Shown piece after piece: positions 1-10,146 of a DNA stretch of 22,980 bases. Under the pieces are notes generated by a model. That model was given only the letters and a program-made list of their open reading frames with translations. It was not told the DNA's origin and searched no databases. Origin of the DNA: a virus; the IMG/VR virus record IMGVR_UViG_3300024432_000071, positions 1-22,980 of that record. The stretch is one strand, 5' to 3'. The stretch's first letter is position 1, and each line of letters opens with the position of its first letter. Position numbers and translations under genes: made by a program.

Positions 1-291
1 CACTAAACGCTCAATAGGTAGATCACGCTCGATAGTAATTACATCGCCACCAGTTGCCGCAACAACCAAGACAACATCGCCACCCCCTTCTGCCCCCGCA
101 CCTGTCACTGTATAATTAGTATTTAATACTAATAAATCCAGCACTGGGTCGGGTTCTTGTCCGTTCGGCGTAAGCCAAACAATTAAATCTCCATCCGCAA
201 AAATCTCGAATGGATAGGCAAAGTTTGTCTCACCTATACTTGCCGTGTATTGCTCTCTCGCTCCTGAGTCATTGACTAATCCGTAAGCCAT
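1..291 (-). CDS. Tail fiber/tailspike, N-terminal part (runs off left edge)
   Basis: The first 97 codons of a minus-strand gene start at an ATG (291-289) with an AAGGAG ribosome site seven bases upstream; the rest lies outside the window. The visible protein starts MAYGLVNDSGAREQY and continues with a beta-rich segment, including FPYP-like aromatic positions around residues 24-28, a Gly-rich stretch (66-72) and the motif ERDLPIERL (88-96). The pattern 'TIxRDLPI' closing a roughly 90-residue head is common in the N-terminal virion-anchoring domain of podovirus tail fibers and tailspikes. It follows the internal virion protein genes, the position of gene 17 in T7. The receptor-binding part, and whether it is a fiber or an enzyme spike, cannot be seen. 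Confidence 0.75.
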   Translation of the reverse strand, partial: MAYGLVNDSGAREQYTASIGETNFAYPFEIFADGDLIVWLTPNGQEPDPVLDLLVLNTNYTVTGAGAEGGGDVVLVVAATGGDVITIERDLPIERLV

Positions 292-317
292 AGTTTTATC
301 TCCTTATAAAAAATTAA

Positions 318-2873
318 TTAAGATGCTCCCAATAAATAATGTTGTCCTGTTGTTTTAAGTAAATTTCGTTCAGCCCTTGCTTGTGAACCTGGACTTGCGA
401 TTTCCGCAAGAGAGTTTAACGCATAATTATGCACCACCGCTTGAAGCGGATACCAGTTTGCTAATGGTGCATCGTATTTTAAAAACTGCGTTCCTGCTTT
501 TAATGGGTTTGAAAAAAGTGTACGTCCTTCTCCAAGAAGATCAGAAAACCAACCGCCTGCTGCACCTTGTAATATTTCACCAACGTTATGTCCGTATGTG
601 CCTAATTTGTAATTAAAAACATCTGCAAATAAACCAAACAATGGTAAAAGTGTTTTGTAAATAACATAAGGTTTTGTATAATCCGGTAATGATTTCCCTG
701 TTCCTAACGCAATCGCTGAATTCATCAAAACATTTACTAAAGTAATCTCAACACCTAATTGAGTCATACCAAAAATTATACCTTTTGTTGCATCAAAACT
801 AGAAAATAAATTGCCGTTCATGCCTGAGCAAAACTCACGTCCATAAATTCTACGCAGAAAAGTTAATGGGAAAGTTTTAAATTGCATAATATTTCCTATA
901 ATCTCTCTTTGAATTGAACCTCTTGGTAAACCTCTTGAAATATCTGCTTGTTCTCGTAGTCCTGGTAATGGCACAACATGCTGTTCTTGAGTAAAAAGGT
1001 AATTAGCAAACAAATCTTCAATTTTTGTTCTGGCTCTGGTTATTTCATCTCTATGCGCTGTTTCTTTTCCGAGATATTTTAACATTGTATCGTGTGGTAA
1101 CGTTCTACCAATATCAGCACAAATAATTGCTTTCTTATCAAAGCCTTGTTGAGGATGCGCACGTACTGCATCCCATTCTTTTTCTGTGATATTACTTAAC
1201 ATTAAAGAATGTTTCATTTGTGGTATTAGTTTTTCATAAGATACGTTTCGATTTTGACCTAAAAGTCGTACAGTTGATGCTGTGCTTTCACCTGTTCTAT
1301 ATTTGTCATGACCAATTAAACCATTTAATTTATAAAATAACGCATCCATTTTAAGACTTGACTGATCTGATAATTCAGCAATAGAAAATCTATTACCCAT
1401 TTGACCTATAACATTTCTACCTGTATATGCAATTCTATCCATTTCAGCCTTTCGTTCCCCTGTTGGGATAGCATGAAAAGCATTGTTCATTATTTCTGCG
1501 TGTGCTTGCATGGGATTCATCCCATTAAATTGCAAGGTTCTAACTTCGTGTACAAAGTCCGATTGAGAATGCAACATTGCAGCACCAAGTTTTGCATAAC
1601 TTGTAAAACGTCTAGCATTAGAAAAAAGTTTAGCAACTGTATAATTTTCAACTGTAGAAGTTGTACCATTTAAAACATTTTTTATTCTATTCCATTCGTT
1701 TAATCTACCTTTAGCTGCTCGGGTTCTTTCTTTACCAACGGCATTTTTCATTGCGATATCAGTTTCATTTATGCCATTAGGTCCCATATTTTTTAATATT
1801 GCGATATCTCTTGCTCCTCTAGTAATATCATTACCGATTGCTTCTTGAAGACTAACACCACTATATTTATTAATATAGTCGACTTGTGCTTCTGGGCTGA
1901 TAAAATGAAATACACGATGATGCTCAAGTTTTTTAGCTAACGGGAAACCTTTGTTAGTATTGAAATTTGTTGACGCTTCTAAATCTTGATTGAATGCGTG
2001 TGTGCCGCTATCGTTTGCTTCCCAAAATTCCCTTAATGCTTTATCAACTTCTTCTTTGCTTGGTATAGTTTCTGGAAAAGATTTTTTTAAATCAAACCAT
2101 TTTTCAGCATCTTTTTTCCAATATTTAAAAGCTAAATCCCTACGTGCTTTTTCATTGCCTATAGTTTTTAATTTTAATTTTTGGTTATCTGCAAAACTAT
2201 CAGCTAAACGGCGCATGTGGAATGGATTGTGAACAACGCGACAAAGTCTATTAGGAAGCTTCCTAATATCCCCCCCATTTAGATTAGCAGTCTTTCTACG
2301 CCATTCTGCATTATCATTTACAATTTTTCCCATTGCGTCTACATCAGCATCACCAGTTTCCTTTCCCCAACCCGCTCTAGCTAATTGATATTGATTTTCG
2401 GTACTCTTATCCCAAAACTTAGGTAATAAATTCCCTCTTTCGTGTGTTTTTAATTTATCCAATAATCCATCTTTATGTGATAAAAATCTAGCACCTTCTG
2501 TTACAAGTTGGTTACTTAATGAATCTTGCGAACCTTGTGTTCGTCCTTCGCCACCTCGTGTTTTATACATAATACCTGTTGATTCGTTTTCAAATCTATC
2601 TGTAAACTCCTTTCTTTGTTTATTTTTGTCTTCTTGTGAAAAAACTTGTTGCTCTCTTTTTTTAACTCTGCGTAATGCTTCTGCTGACATTTCTGCTTGA
2701 GCTTGCTTACTTGCTTGTTCAGTACTTAAAGTAGGTTTATCTGCTTTTATAGTATTAGCACGACCACGCAAGCGATCTACCAGATCATTTGTTTCTTTTG
2801 TAGTTAAACGTTTGGCTCCCTTCCAAATCTTTTTAACCATGTCCTGTCCGATTATCTTACATGGGTCTACCAT
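318..2873 (-). CDS. Large internal virion (DNA-ejection) protein, gp16 C-terminal-like
   Basis: An 851-aa protein with start ATG at 2873 preceded by AAGGGA. The N-terminal 120 residues are very charged and Lys/Arg-rich, and the middle is mainly helical. Residues about 698-726 form a long hydrophobic segment (GIIFGMTQLGVEITLVNVLM and onward), followed by another hydrophobic stretch near 738-750. The segment just before it, IMQFKTFPLTFLRRIYGREF, is of a kind I associate with the C-terminal part of large podovirus ejection proteins. No lysozyme or transglycosylase motif is seen. It ends the block tail tube B / gp14-like / gp15-like / 575-aa protein / this gene and precedes the tail fiber. Function is inferred from position, size and composition: an internal core protein ejected into the cell envelope with the DNA. 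Confidence 0.6.
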   Translation of the reverse strand: MVDPCKIIGQDMVKKIWKGAKRLTTKETNDLVDRLRGRANTIKADKPTLSTEQASKQAQAEMSAEALRRVKKREQQVFSQEDKNKQRKEFTDRFENESTGIMYKTRGGEGRTQGSQDSLSNQLVTEGARFLSHKDGLLDKLKTHERGNLLPKFWDKSTENQYQLARAGWGKETGDADVDAMGKIVNDNAEWRRKTANLNGGDIRKLPNRLCRVVHNPFHMRRLADSFADNQKLKLKTIGNEKARRDLAFKYWKKDAEKWFDLKKSFPETIPSKEEVDKALREFWEANDSGTHAFNQDLEASTNFNTNKGFPLAKKLEHHRVFHFISPEAQVDYINKYSGVSLQEAIGNDITRGARDIAILKNMGPNGINETDIAMKNAVGKERTRAAKGRLNEWNRIKNVLNGTTSTVENYTVAKLFSNARRFTSYAKLGAAMLHSQSDFVHEVRTLQFNGMNPMQAHAEIMNNAFHAIPTGERKAEMDRIAYTGRNVIGQMGNRFSIAELSDQSSLKMDALFYKLNGLIGHDKYRTGESTASTVRLLGQNRNVSYEKLIPQMKHSLMLSNITEKEWDAVRAHPQQGFDKKAIICADIGRTLPHDTMLKYLGKETAHRDEITRARTKIEDLFANYLFTQEQHVVPLPGLREQADISRGLPRGSIQREIIGNIMQFKTFPLTFLRRIYGREFCSGMNGNLFSSFDATKGIIFGMTQLGVEITLVNVLMNSAIALGTGKSLPDYTKPYVIYKTLLPLFGLFADVFNYKLGTYGHNVGEILQGAAGGWFSDLLGEGRTLFSNPLKAGTQFLKYDAPLANWYPLQAVVHNYALNSLAEIASPGSQARAERNLLKTTGQHYLLGAS

Positions 2874-2877
2874 AATT

Positions 2878-4605
2878 TTATCCCTTATAAAAAACGTTAG
2901 TTATACATTCGACAATACGCGCCATTAACTTATCGTAATTTGAAAGCTCTTGTTTTTCTTCACGTACTGCTTCTAATTCTTGTTTACCTTTTTCTGAAAA
3001 TTCTGACTCTTTAATATCAAGCCCTTCTGGTCTCCCGCTTTCTTCTTCTTCTGGTGTAATTTTATCTGCGTCTGAAATTGGGTCAGTGTCGCTATAAAAC
3101 ATAGGTTTGGTATCAGATTCTTTTGGATCAACAGCGGTTTTTGGTTCTTGTAAAATATCCAACGCCTCTTGATGATTACCTAATATGTCATTCATGTTTG
3201 CGCGTTGATCTTCTAACGCATCAATTTTTCTTAAAACTTTTTCACTGTGCATTGTTGGTTTTTCTTCAAACGATTTAAGACGTTCAGATAATTTATTTAT
3301 TCTTCTTTGAGGTTCTACAATATCTTTTTGTAATTTATTTGCTTTTGCTTTTTCCCCAGCATCTCTTAATTTGCGCGAGCGTCTATTTATAGTGTCAATC
3401 TTTTCTTGATATTTGTTTGTTCGTTCTTCTATAATTTTTCGTTCGTTTTTAATGCTCGTTGTGCGTGATTTTTGTAGTTTGTTAATTAACTCATCTTCTT
3501 CTGGCGTTAACAACATTTCATGTTTTGTTATCGCTGTACCCAATTCTTCAATTATTTCGTTTCTTGGCAAAGTTTTTAATAAACTTTTCTCTAACTCTGT
3601 GCGCATTTCTCTTGGTTTTATTTCGATACGTTCAATACGATTTGCTATTTTAAATGCACTCAATGTTTCATATGGTTTAACTGGTTCTTTAACTTCTTTC
3701 TGTAAATCTTTGATTTTACTATCAATTTTAGCAATTTTTTCTCGAACATCAACAGCACTTGCGCGTACTTCTTCAACTGTTGGGTCACGTCCTGAATTTC
3801 TTTGATCGTTAAATCCTTGGTGAAGTTCAGCACGCGCATTTGGTTCTTCATCATTTATCAAATCGCTTTCAACTTTTCCGGCAGCTTTGCGCATTGATTC
3901 GGAAGTTGCTACTTGAACAGGTGGGGTATATTTCTTGGTGAGGTGCTTTACACCCGCCTTAATTGGTTCGACAATACCTAAATGAATTACGCTGCCCAAA
4001 AGGAAGTTTTGACCTACTTCACGCAATGCGTCCATATAATTATAGTCATCACGAATTGGTGTGCTTTGTGCTAAATAAGCGTGTGAGATAGCCTCTGGTA
4101 CTGTTACAAGTGCCGCTTCAGCACCTGTTAAAAGACTGCGCCCACCTATTGCTGCAAGTCTGCTTTCCCCTAAATGTGCCATAAATCCAGCGGATTTTTC
4201 TCCGATAAAACTAGATAATCCAGCACCTTTAATCGCTACCCCAGCATCAGCAATTAGAGTTTCTACCCCTAGACCACCTGCTGCAACCATTGGCTGACCT
4301 AAAAATCCACCAACTCCACCTACAACTTTTGCAATTGGATGATTAGAATGTTGAAGTACGGTATTATATTGATCCATTATAGTATTGTAAGAATTGATGA
4401 ATTTATCCGCTGCAGGTTTATTATGCGCTTCACCGTAGGCAATCACCCCTTTGGATAATTCATTCATCGCAAAACCCGTATCAAGAGTTTTTTCACCCAT
4501 TGCAACCAACGTGAGTGCTGTATCGGATTTTATATCGTTAAACCCATATTTCTGGTGAAACTCATCGGCTGCAAAGTCTGCTGTAGGGTATATTACATCT
4601 GTCAT
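2878..4605 (-). CDS. Internal virion protein, hydrophobic N-terminal half plus coiled-coil C-terminal half
   Basis: A 575-aa protein. Residues about 93-215 are Gly/Ala-rich and hydrophobic (for example GGVGGFLGQPMVAAGGLG at 96-113 and NFLLGSVIHLGIVEPIKAG at 200-218), consistent with membrane-inserting amphipathic helices. Residues about 283-500 are highly charged Glu/Lys/Arg/Leu sequence with coiled-coil character, and the tail (510-545) is acidic. Its start follows the previous gene's stop after one base (TAATATG) with no clear Shine-Dalgarno, so translation is probably coupled. Four bases separate it from the 851-aa gene. Together these two are close to the size of T7 gp16 (about 1,320 aa), which spans the envelope during DNA ejection. 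No SLT transglycosylase signature is visible. The role is inferred from synteny and composition. Confidence 0.55.
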   Translation of the reverse strand: MTDVIYPTADFAADEFHQKYGFNDIKSDTALTLVAMGEKTLDTGFAMNELSKGVIAYGEAHNKPAADKFINSYNTIMDQYNTVLQHSNHPIAKVVGGVGGFLGQPMVAAGGLGVETLIADAGVAIKGAGLSSFIGEKSAGFMAHLGESRLAAIGGRSLLTGAEAALVTVPEAISHAYLAQSTPIRDDYNYMDALREVGQNFLLGSVIHLGIVEPIKAGVKHLTKKYTPPVQVATSESMRKAAGKVESDLINDEEPNARAELHQGFNDQRNSGRDPTVEEVRASAVDVREKIAKIDSKIKDLQKEVKEPVKPYETLSAFKIANRIERIEIKPREMRTELEKSLLKTLPRNEIIEELGTAITKHEMLLTPEEDELINKLQKSRTTSIKNERKIIEERTNKYQEKIDTINRRSRKLRDAGEKAKANKLQKDIVEPQRRINKLSERLKSFEEKPTMHSEKVLRKIDALEDQRANMNDILGNHQEALDILQEPKTAVDPKESDTKPMFYSDTDPISDADKITPEEEESGRPEGLDIKESEFSEKGKQELEAVREEKQELSNYDKLMARIVECITNVFYKG

Positions 4606-4606
4606 A

Positions 4607-6961
4607 TTACTTTTGCCGTAGTGGGATTAACGGTAAACCTCCTTCAAATCTTCGTCCTAGTGGTGGTGTCTGTCCTGGATTTAAGGTTTTTACTTTTGAA
4701 TCAATTTTCATATCATCCGTATCGAACCCATAAGGTTTACCGGTTTTATTATCAATAATTTTATTACCATCAATTGTTAATTTTATATATCCTTTACCGT
4801 TTGGATTATTTGTCCATGCACCACCCATAAATAAATCACGTTTTTCAAACCATTGGATAAAACCAGTGCGCCTTTGTTCTTGTGTGAAAGCTTTACCTGC
4901 ACCACCAACAATTTTTAAATCAGCTTCATTACGTTTAATTGCCAAATCTTTCTCGCGCATTTTTGCTTTAACGTGATCTGGGTCTACATCAAAAGGTACA
5001 CGATAAGTACCATTAATAACTGGGAAAATTTTAGTTATAATCATATCAACAGCGGCTTTTTCAGCATTATCTCGACTCATACCTTTTTCTGCATATAAAT
5101 ATTTCGTTACATTTGTTACGTCATCCGTTACTTGCTGAATTTGTTTTGCGTTATTCGCTGCACCTGTAGTTAAAGTTGCAATAAAAGGTGCTATTTTAGG
5201 TGCTAAATCTTGATTAATTTGAGTATCAATATTACTTATATTTTTATCTGCAATTAATGCGTGCTTAGATACTTGTTCATCCAAAATACTTCCTGTCTTT
5301 CCTGGCGGTAGAGTCTTACCAGTTGCCGAAGTATGTGCAGCATCCCACGCAGCATTGTAGGTATCAATATTTGATCTATTAGCTGGGTTCATCCACATAT
5401 TCATCATCGTTTGATATCTGGGTGATAAACCGTTATCCATCAAACCATTAAAATAATAATGAAAGGTTTTAGGTTCGCTTGCGCGTTGATCTAATAAAGC
5501 ACCTAAAACTGCATCATTACCTTGGTTTGGGTCGGAAGCCATTTGGTTTATAGTTCGGACTTGCGCGGATGATTGATCATTACGCTCTACACGAATTTTA
5601 TTATCCGGTTGTTTTAAACTCTTTAGATAATTAACTATAGCTTGGTCTTTCGTCATCTTTAATTCGCCATTATCTATTTGTTGGAAAGTATGTTGTAAAG
5701 CTGGTGAATTTTGTGTTTGTGCAACTGGGTCGGCTAAACGTAGAGTTTTCCAATTATCAATTTGTTTTGCAGCATCTAAGTTTGCATTATGAACAGCAAG
5801 CGGTGCATTTTGCGCAACAAGTTCAGGCGTTATAGTTTTTAAATCACTAGATGCTGCGGTTTGTTGATCTATTGAATCATATTGATGCGGTGCAGCCTTC
5901 GACCATGTGTAATGCGCAAGGTCGATTTTTTGTTTTAAATCTTCTGGGTCTTTAGATGCTGACATTACCATTGCAACATTACCTGAATCTGCTTGCCCTC
6001 CGTTTTTTATTTTAAATAATAAATTATCCGTTAGGTTTTTTAAATGTGCTGCGGTCATGTTAGTTTTATCAAATTCGATTTTATCAAGCTGATCGAATTT
6101 ACTCATCATACCCATACGCTCTTTTACATTAAATATTTTATCGTATGATTTATCTTTCATAAAAAATTTACGAAAGTCTTTTCTTGCCGTAGCTATTTTT
6201 CCTTTACCAAGCGCAAATTTATCTGCTTGTTGGGCTAATTGATATTTATGTAATAATCTACCAGTGTTAAATGACTGATCGGCATCTAAAATACCTTTGG
6301 TGAATTGGACTGGTGTTAGAAAACCACCCTTACTTCCATCATGTGCCATTTTTTTAAGCAAAGCATGATCGTGCATTGCTATAGGACCATTGCCTTGAAA
6401 TGCAGCATTTGACATATCAGCTGTTATAGATTCTTTCTTTTCGTGGTACTCATCAAAAGCTATCGCATTGTTTTGCTTATTTACCAAACCTTGTAACTTA
6501 GTTAAGCCAGCATTTGCATGAGCTTGGAGTAAATTTTTAGCGTAAGGTTCATTTGCTTTTGGAATATTCGATAAAAGTCCTTCGGAATACCCCTGCGCGC
6601 GCATTCTAAACTCATCTAACGTTTCATTACCATTAACATTCTTGCTTAATTCTCCGGTTAAATTCTGCATTTTAGTGCCGATATCTGCGGCTAGTGCGTA
6701 TTTATTTGATCTTAAAGCAGCTACGTTATAGATTTCAGCAGCACGACCACCGCCTTTGGCTGGTTGAAAACCTAAGTTCTCGCCTGCTATACCGCCTTGG
6801 GCTACCGCTTGTTGGTCGGCTTTGCGCTGTAGATTCTTATCAACCATATCGCTTAAGTTGCCTGCAACCTTTGCCGCAGCCTCAAAAGATGGAGCCTCAC
6901 TAACTAAGGGACCAGGTTGTACCGTAACTGTCGATTCAAATTGTGGTAATTTTTGCGCCAT
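4607..6961 (-). CDS. Internal virion protein, T7 gp15-like
   Basis: A 784-aa soluble, Ala/Gln/Asn/Lys-rich, mostly helical protein. The start ATG at 6961 has an AAGGA ribosome site. It begins MAQKLPQFESTVTVQPGPLV, a short beta-like leader followed by long helices. There is no signal peptide and no membrane segment. The length is close to T7 gp15 (747 aa), and it lies directly between a gp14-sized protein and the gp16-equivalent pair, the conserved order of the ejected inner-core proteins. In T7, gp15 forms a tube with gp16 across the periplasm for DNA translocation. The assignment rests mainly on order and size; no catalytic motif is recognised. Confidence 0.6.
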   Translation of the reverse strand: MAQKLPQFESTVTVQPGPLVSEAPSFEAAAKVAGNLSDMVDKNLQRKADQQAVAQGGIAGENLGFQPAKGGGRAAEIYNVAALRSNKYALAADIGTKMQNLTGELSKNVNGNETLDEFRMRAQGYSEGLLSNIPKANEPYAKNLLQAHANAGLTKLQGLVNKQNNAIAFDEYHEKKESITADMSNAAFQGNGPIAMHDHALLKKMAHDGSKGGFLTPVQFTKGILDADQSFNTGRLLHKYQLAQQADKFALGKGKIATARKDFRKFFMKDKSYDKIFNVKERMGMMSKFDQLDKIEFDKTNMTAAHLKNLTDNLLFKIKNGGQADSGNVAMVMSASKDPEDLKQKIDLAHYTWSKAAPHQYDSIDQQTAASSDLKTITPELVAQNAPLAVHNANLDAAKQIDNWKTLRLADPVAQTQNSPALQHTFQQIDNGELKMTKDQAIVNYLKSLKQPDNKIRVERNDQSSAQVRTINQMASDPNQGNDAVLGALLDQRASEPKTFHYYFNGLMDNGLSPRYQTMMNMWMNPANRSNIDTYNAAWDAAHTSATGKTLPPGKTGSILDEQVSKHALIADKNISNIDTQINQDLAPKIAPFIATLTTGAANNAKQIQQVTDDVTNVTKYLYAEKGMSRDNAEKAAVDMIITKIFPVINGTYRVPFDVDPDHVKAKMREKDLAIKRNEADLKIVGGAGKAFTQEQRRTGFIQWFEKRDLFMGGAWTNNPNGKGYIKLTIDGNKIIDNKTGKPYGFDTDDMKIDSKVKTLNPGQTPPLGRRFEGGLPLIPLRQK

Positions 6962-6971
6962 TCTGTTTTCC

Positions 6972-7550
6972 TTAAAATCCTATAAATTCATTCATTCGTT
7001 CCTTACGCCATTGTGTCAAATCTAAAGGTCCTGCGCCACCTTTGGTAAGATCACGCGGATGCTCACCACTGATTGAGTAGTTTTGCATCACACCATCTAC
7101 CTCGGAGCCAGAGGATGCCCCAGGTGACGCAGGCACCTTTAAATCATTAGCTTTGTTTGCGGCATTAAATAAATTCCCAAAGGTTTGCCACATGAATTTT
7201 CTATTAGCGTTTTCTTTTTCTGTATCAATAGCATCTTCTTTAATCGTTAAATTCAAATTAGCCGCAGTCTCATCTTCGGCAAAAGCATCGAATGTACCCC
7301 TAGATATCGCGCCTAAGGACGCAGAGGTGGGAGCCACACCCCGTGCCGCACCTTCTGCACGCTGAGTGCCTAATATCTTCTCTAGCTTATTCTCACGGTG
7401 TATGCCTTCCTCTGTTGCCTGTAATTCTTCTTGAGTACGAAGTTGTTCTAACGCACGTTTTTTCGCTTTCATCGCTTCAAATTCGCCGCCTTCTTTAGCT
7501 GCCATTGCGCCTACCATTAAGCCAATTTCTATTACCGCTACACCACCCAT
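6972..7550 (-). CDS. Internal virion protein, T7 gp14-like
   Basis: A 192-aa protein starting at ATG 7550 behind a strong AAGGAG site. It has a hydrophobic N-terminal helix (GGVAVIEIGLMVGAMAA, residues 2-18), then a long charged helix (20-62) and the segment QRAEGAARGVAPTSASLG (63-80). That segment resembles the conserved region of podovirus gp14-type core proteins, where a helix is followed by an 'ARGI/V..S.S' turn. Length and position match T7 gp14 (about 196 aa), the first core protein ejected and placed in the outer membrane. Ten bases separate it from the gp15-like gene, so the two are surely co-expressed. Confidence 0.65.
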   Translation of the reverse strand: MGGVAVIEIGLMVGAMAAKEGGEFEAMKAKKRALEQLRTQEELQATEEGIHRENKLEKILGTQRAEGAARGVAPTSASLGAISRGTFDAFAEDETAANLNLTIKEDAIDTEKENANRKFMWQTFGNLFNAANKANDLKVPASPGASSGSEVDGVMQNYSISGEHPRDLTKGGAGPLDLTQWRKERMNEFIGF

Positions 7551-7562
7551 AGTTTTATCTCC

Positions 7563-9527
7563 TTAAACAGTTACATCAAAACCAATCCCAATAATCGTCA
7601 TCGGTAATGGTTCTTCTTGGGTAATCGTAATCATATCTCTTGCTTGCCAATCACCTAATATGCCTAATAATTCGTAAATATCCGTCTTTACCGCTGGGGG
7701 TTGGTCTAAAACATCGGGACCAAAGGTTAAAGGCGGAATTAATATATCATCAACATAAATTCCTAAAGATTGGTAATAATCTATATAAGCCGCACTTATT
7801 TTCTTACGCTTATACATTGTATTACCTGTTTGTGATTCTATTGCAAGCGGCATGGGTTTAATTATCGGGATATATTTTAAGCCCACTTCAACCGCCAGTA
7901 CTTCTCTATCAATCGTTATTTGCCCACCAATAACCGTCTCATTTTCTAAAACATAACCATCACCTTTAATTTGTACGGTCTCATCCTCTAAATGCCCTAA
8001 GCCAGTAATAATATCAGTTGCCACCCCATACGTTGCCGTGAATGTAGAATCGGTATAAACATCAAACGATAACTTTTCTAAATAGGTGGTTGTAGAACCA
8101 TCCACCGTTCTTTCTACGGCAAAATAAATATCATTACCAATTTCAATACATCTTTTGAATTTTCCAGTAGTAGTATTAACAGTGTTTGATAATGTCCATG
8201 CTGCAATCTTTTCCTCTATTACAGATTGAAATATTGCCAAAGTACCATCTTCATTTATTATAAATAGATAATCTGCATTATCGCGCGTTGAGCCACTTAA
8301 AACTGCAGCATCAATCGGATTATTTATTAAGTGTGATGCCAATCGGCTTACTTCTAAAGAATTATAAGCTTGGTTGTCATTATTAAAAACAAAACTCATA
8401 ACTCCTTTACCACCACGTTTCACGTAAAACGTTTGATTATCTAAGACTATCGGACGAGGGCTTTCAACACCATTTGATGATTGACGTTGAATGGAAAATT
8501 CACCTGGCTTTATAGCAGTAAAATTAGTTTGACCTACTGCATATTCAGCGCGTGAGGTAAATATCTGTAAACTTCTATCACCTAAAATATGTTTGATAAT
8601 CCCTATCTTATGACCACCAATTGTTTCTTGAACAGCATCATCATCCTCACCTGTTCCTATATCGAAATTTCTAAAATCATCAACAACTGAACCAAAAACC
8701 GAATGCGGTAAGGATTTAGCACCACCAAACCACTTCCGACCTTCATAAAATGTTATTGCCGAAGGCCATCCCCTTGTTGTACTAAAAGCTGGTTCTGTAA
8801 GATAAACATTATTTCCAGAAATTACCGCAGTTAAATTTGAATCAAACTCACTTGTCACTTCAACCGTTACGTTTTTCGCATCAACAAACGCAGTGATTTT
8901 TGCCATACCGAGCTTATCAGATAATTCCTTACCATAAGCTTGAAAAAACCCACCGATATATGAAGCATCAAAGATATTATTCGTTGCTGTTAAAGTACGA
9001 CCTTTACCAACTGCAACGGCACTAAGCAAAAATTCGTTTGAATCGTAATTTTGTTTAAAGTCATAACCAGGAAGATTTTTAAATGTTGCGGTTGCTAGAA
9101 TCCATAAAATATCACTAGCACCTCTTGATAATTCTCGCGGTTCATAATCTGGGTGTGCGATAGTCATTAAATTTTGTGTTTGTGACCACTTTAATTCAAG
9201 ATCAGGTAATAATGCAGCGGGCCACGGAGATGCAATATTTACTTGAAAAACATCATCGCGCCATACTGCAATTTGTAAATTCGTAAAAATCAATAGATAA
9301 GTAATATCTTCACTAAAGATAAATTCAGCAAACATAATGTTATCACCAAGATTTCCTAAATTCTCAAGATATAATGTACCAAATCGTCTTTGTGCGCCTC
9401 CGGTAGGTAATATAACCACATTCCTTAATCTTTCCCCTGCTTTTCTAAATAACGGTAAATTTGATTTAGAAAGCATTCGAGGGTCTAGTTCGCCATGTGT
9501 AAAGTCATTTTGATTAACTAACGTCAT
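7563..9527 (-). CDS. Tail tubular protein B-like (gp12 family)
   Basis: A 654-aa protein. Its N-terminus is a recognisable podovirus tail signature: QNDFTHGELDPRMLSKSNLP (6-25), then a region containing LRNVVILPTGGAQRRFGT (34-51), matching the 'NDFTGGELDPRL...L.N....P.GG..RRPGT' pattern of gp12-like tail proteins. The remainder is beta-rich with many aromatic residues, as expected for the propeller-like tail nozzle. The start at 9527 is preceded by GAGG eight bases upstream. It follows tail tubular protein A by 12 bases, the same order as genes 11 and 12 in T7. It should form the lower part of the short tail to which fibers attach. It is shorter than T7 gp12 (about 790 aa). Confidence 0.85.
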   Translation of the reverse strand: MTLVNQNDFTHGELDPRMLSKSNLPLFRKAGERLRNVVILPTGGAQRRFGTLYLENLGNLGDNIMFAEFIFSEDITYLLIFTNLQIAVWRDDVFQVNIASPWPAALLPDLELKWSQTQNLMTIAHPDYEPRELSRGASDILWILATATFKNLPGYDFKQNYDSNEFLLSAVAVGKGRTLTATNNIFDASYIGGFFQAYGKELSDKLGMAKITAFVDAKNVTVEVTSEFDSNLTAVISGNNVYLTEPAFSTTRGWPSAITFYEGRKWFGGAKSLPHSVFGSVVDDFRNFDIGTGEDDDAVQETIGGHKIGIIKHILGDRSLQIFTSRAEYAVGQTNFTAIKPGEFSIQRQSSNGVESPRPIVLDNQTFYVKRGGKGVMSFVFNNDNQAYNSLEVSRLASHLINNPIDAAVLSGSTRDNADYLFIINEDGTLAIFQSVIEEKIAAWTLSNTVNTTTGKFKRCIEIGNDIYFAVERTVDGSTTTYLEKLSFDVYTDSTFTATYGVATDIITGLGHLEDETVQIKGDGYVLENETVIGGQITIDREVLAVEVGLKYIPIIKPMPLAIESQTGNTMYKRKKISAAYIDYYQSLGIYVDDILIPPLTFGPDVLDQPPAVKTDIYELLGILGDWQARDMITITQEEPLPMTIIGIGFDVTV

Positions 9528-9539
9528 CCTTGCGCCCTC

Positions 9540-10127
9540 TTAAAAAAAATGTGCAAAAAATAAATCCCCAGGTGGCAGTGGTTCTGCCGGATTTTGTTTT
9601 GAATCAATCGCACGCGCTTTTAACGTTTGACCACGCGCTGCTTTCGACCAGATAGTTAATAACGATTCTTTTTGTGTAATCGTCATAGATAAATGCGCTG
9701 TAAGTTCATAAATTAATAAAAGTTTAAAATAGATTGGGAATTTATCTGGTTTGGGTTTAAAAGTGTAATCCATATAAATTACATTTTGATTGGCTAAAAT
9801 CTTATCTTCGTATATCGCATAATTTTTTATGTCATTTATTCCATCATAAATCCTATAACTTAATATTTTATTCGGACTAGAAGGAATCTGTAACATGTAC
9901 GTCCACTCAGAAGTCGGTGGAGCAGTAGTTAAAACATTCAATCGCTTTGAAACCATCGCAAAACGCCACGGCTGACCGTCTCCTAAAAGAACTTCTAATA
10001 TTGTGTCATACCATTTATTTGCTGCATTCCATGCAGGGTTATTACCAGGAAAATCAGCAGTAGAGCTGATAGGTGGAGAACCGAGAAGATTTAAAGATTC
10101 AGAAATAATCTCAACTTTTGAATTCAT
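9540..10127 (-). CDS. Tail tubular protein A-like (gp11 family)
   Basis: A 195-aa protein, the same size as T7 gp11 (196 aa). Diagnostic features are the N-terminal helix with SESLNLLGSPPI (9-20), the W-rich NPAWNAANKWYDTILEVLL region (30-48) followed by QPWRFAM (52-58), and the C-terminus RAIDSKQNPAEPLPPGD, equivalent to the conserved 'A.A.DSQQ.P' end of the family. The protein forms the ring joining portal and tail tube. It is the first gene after the strong terminator at 10147-10179 and has its own AAAGGA ribosome site, so it depends on read-through or an unseen promoter. Confidence 0.9.
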   Translation of the reverse strand: MNSKVEIISESLNLLGSPPISSTADFPGNNPAWNAANKWYDTILEVLLGDGQPWRFAMVSKRLNVLTTAPPTSEWTYMLQIPSSPNKILSYRIYDGINDIKNYAIYEDKILANQNVIYMDYTFKPKPDKFPIYFKLLLIYELTAHLSMTITQKESLLTIWSKAARGQTLKARAIDSKQNPAEPLPPGDLFFAHFF

Positions 10128-10146
10128 CTAAAAATCCTTTTTAATG

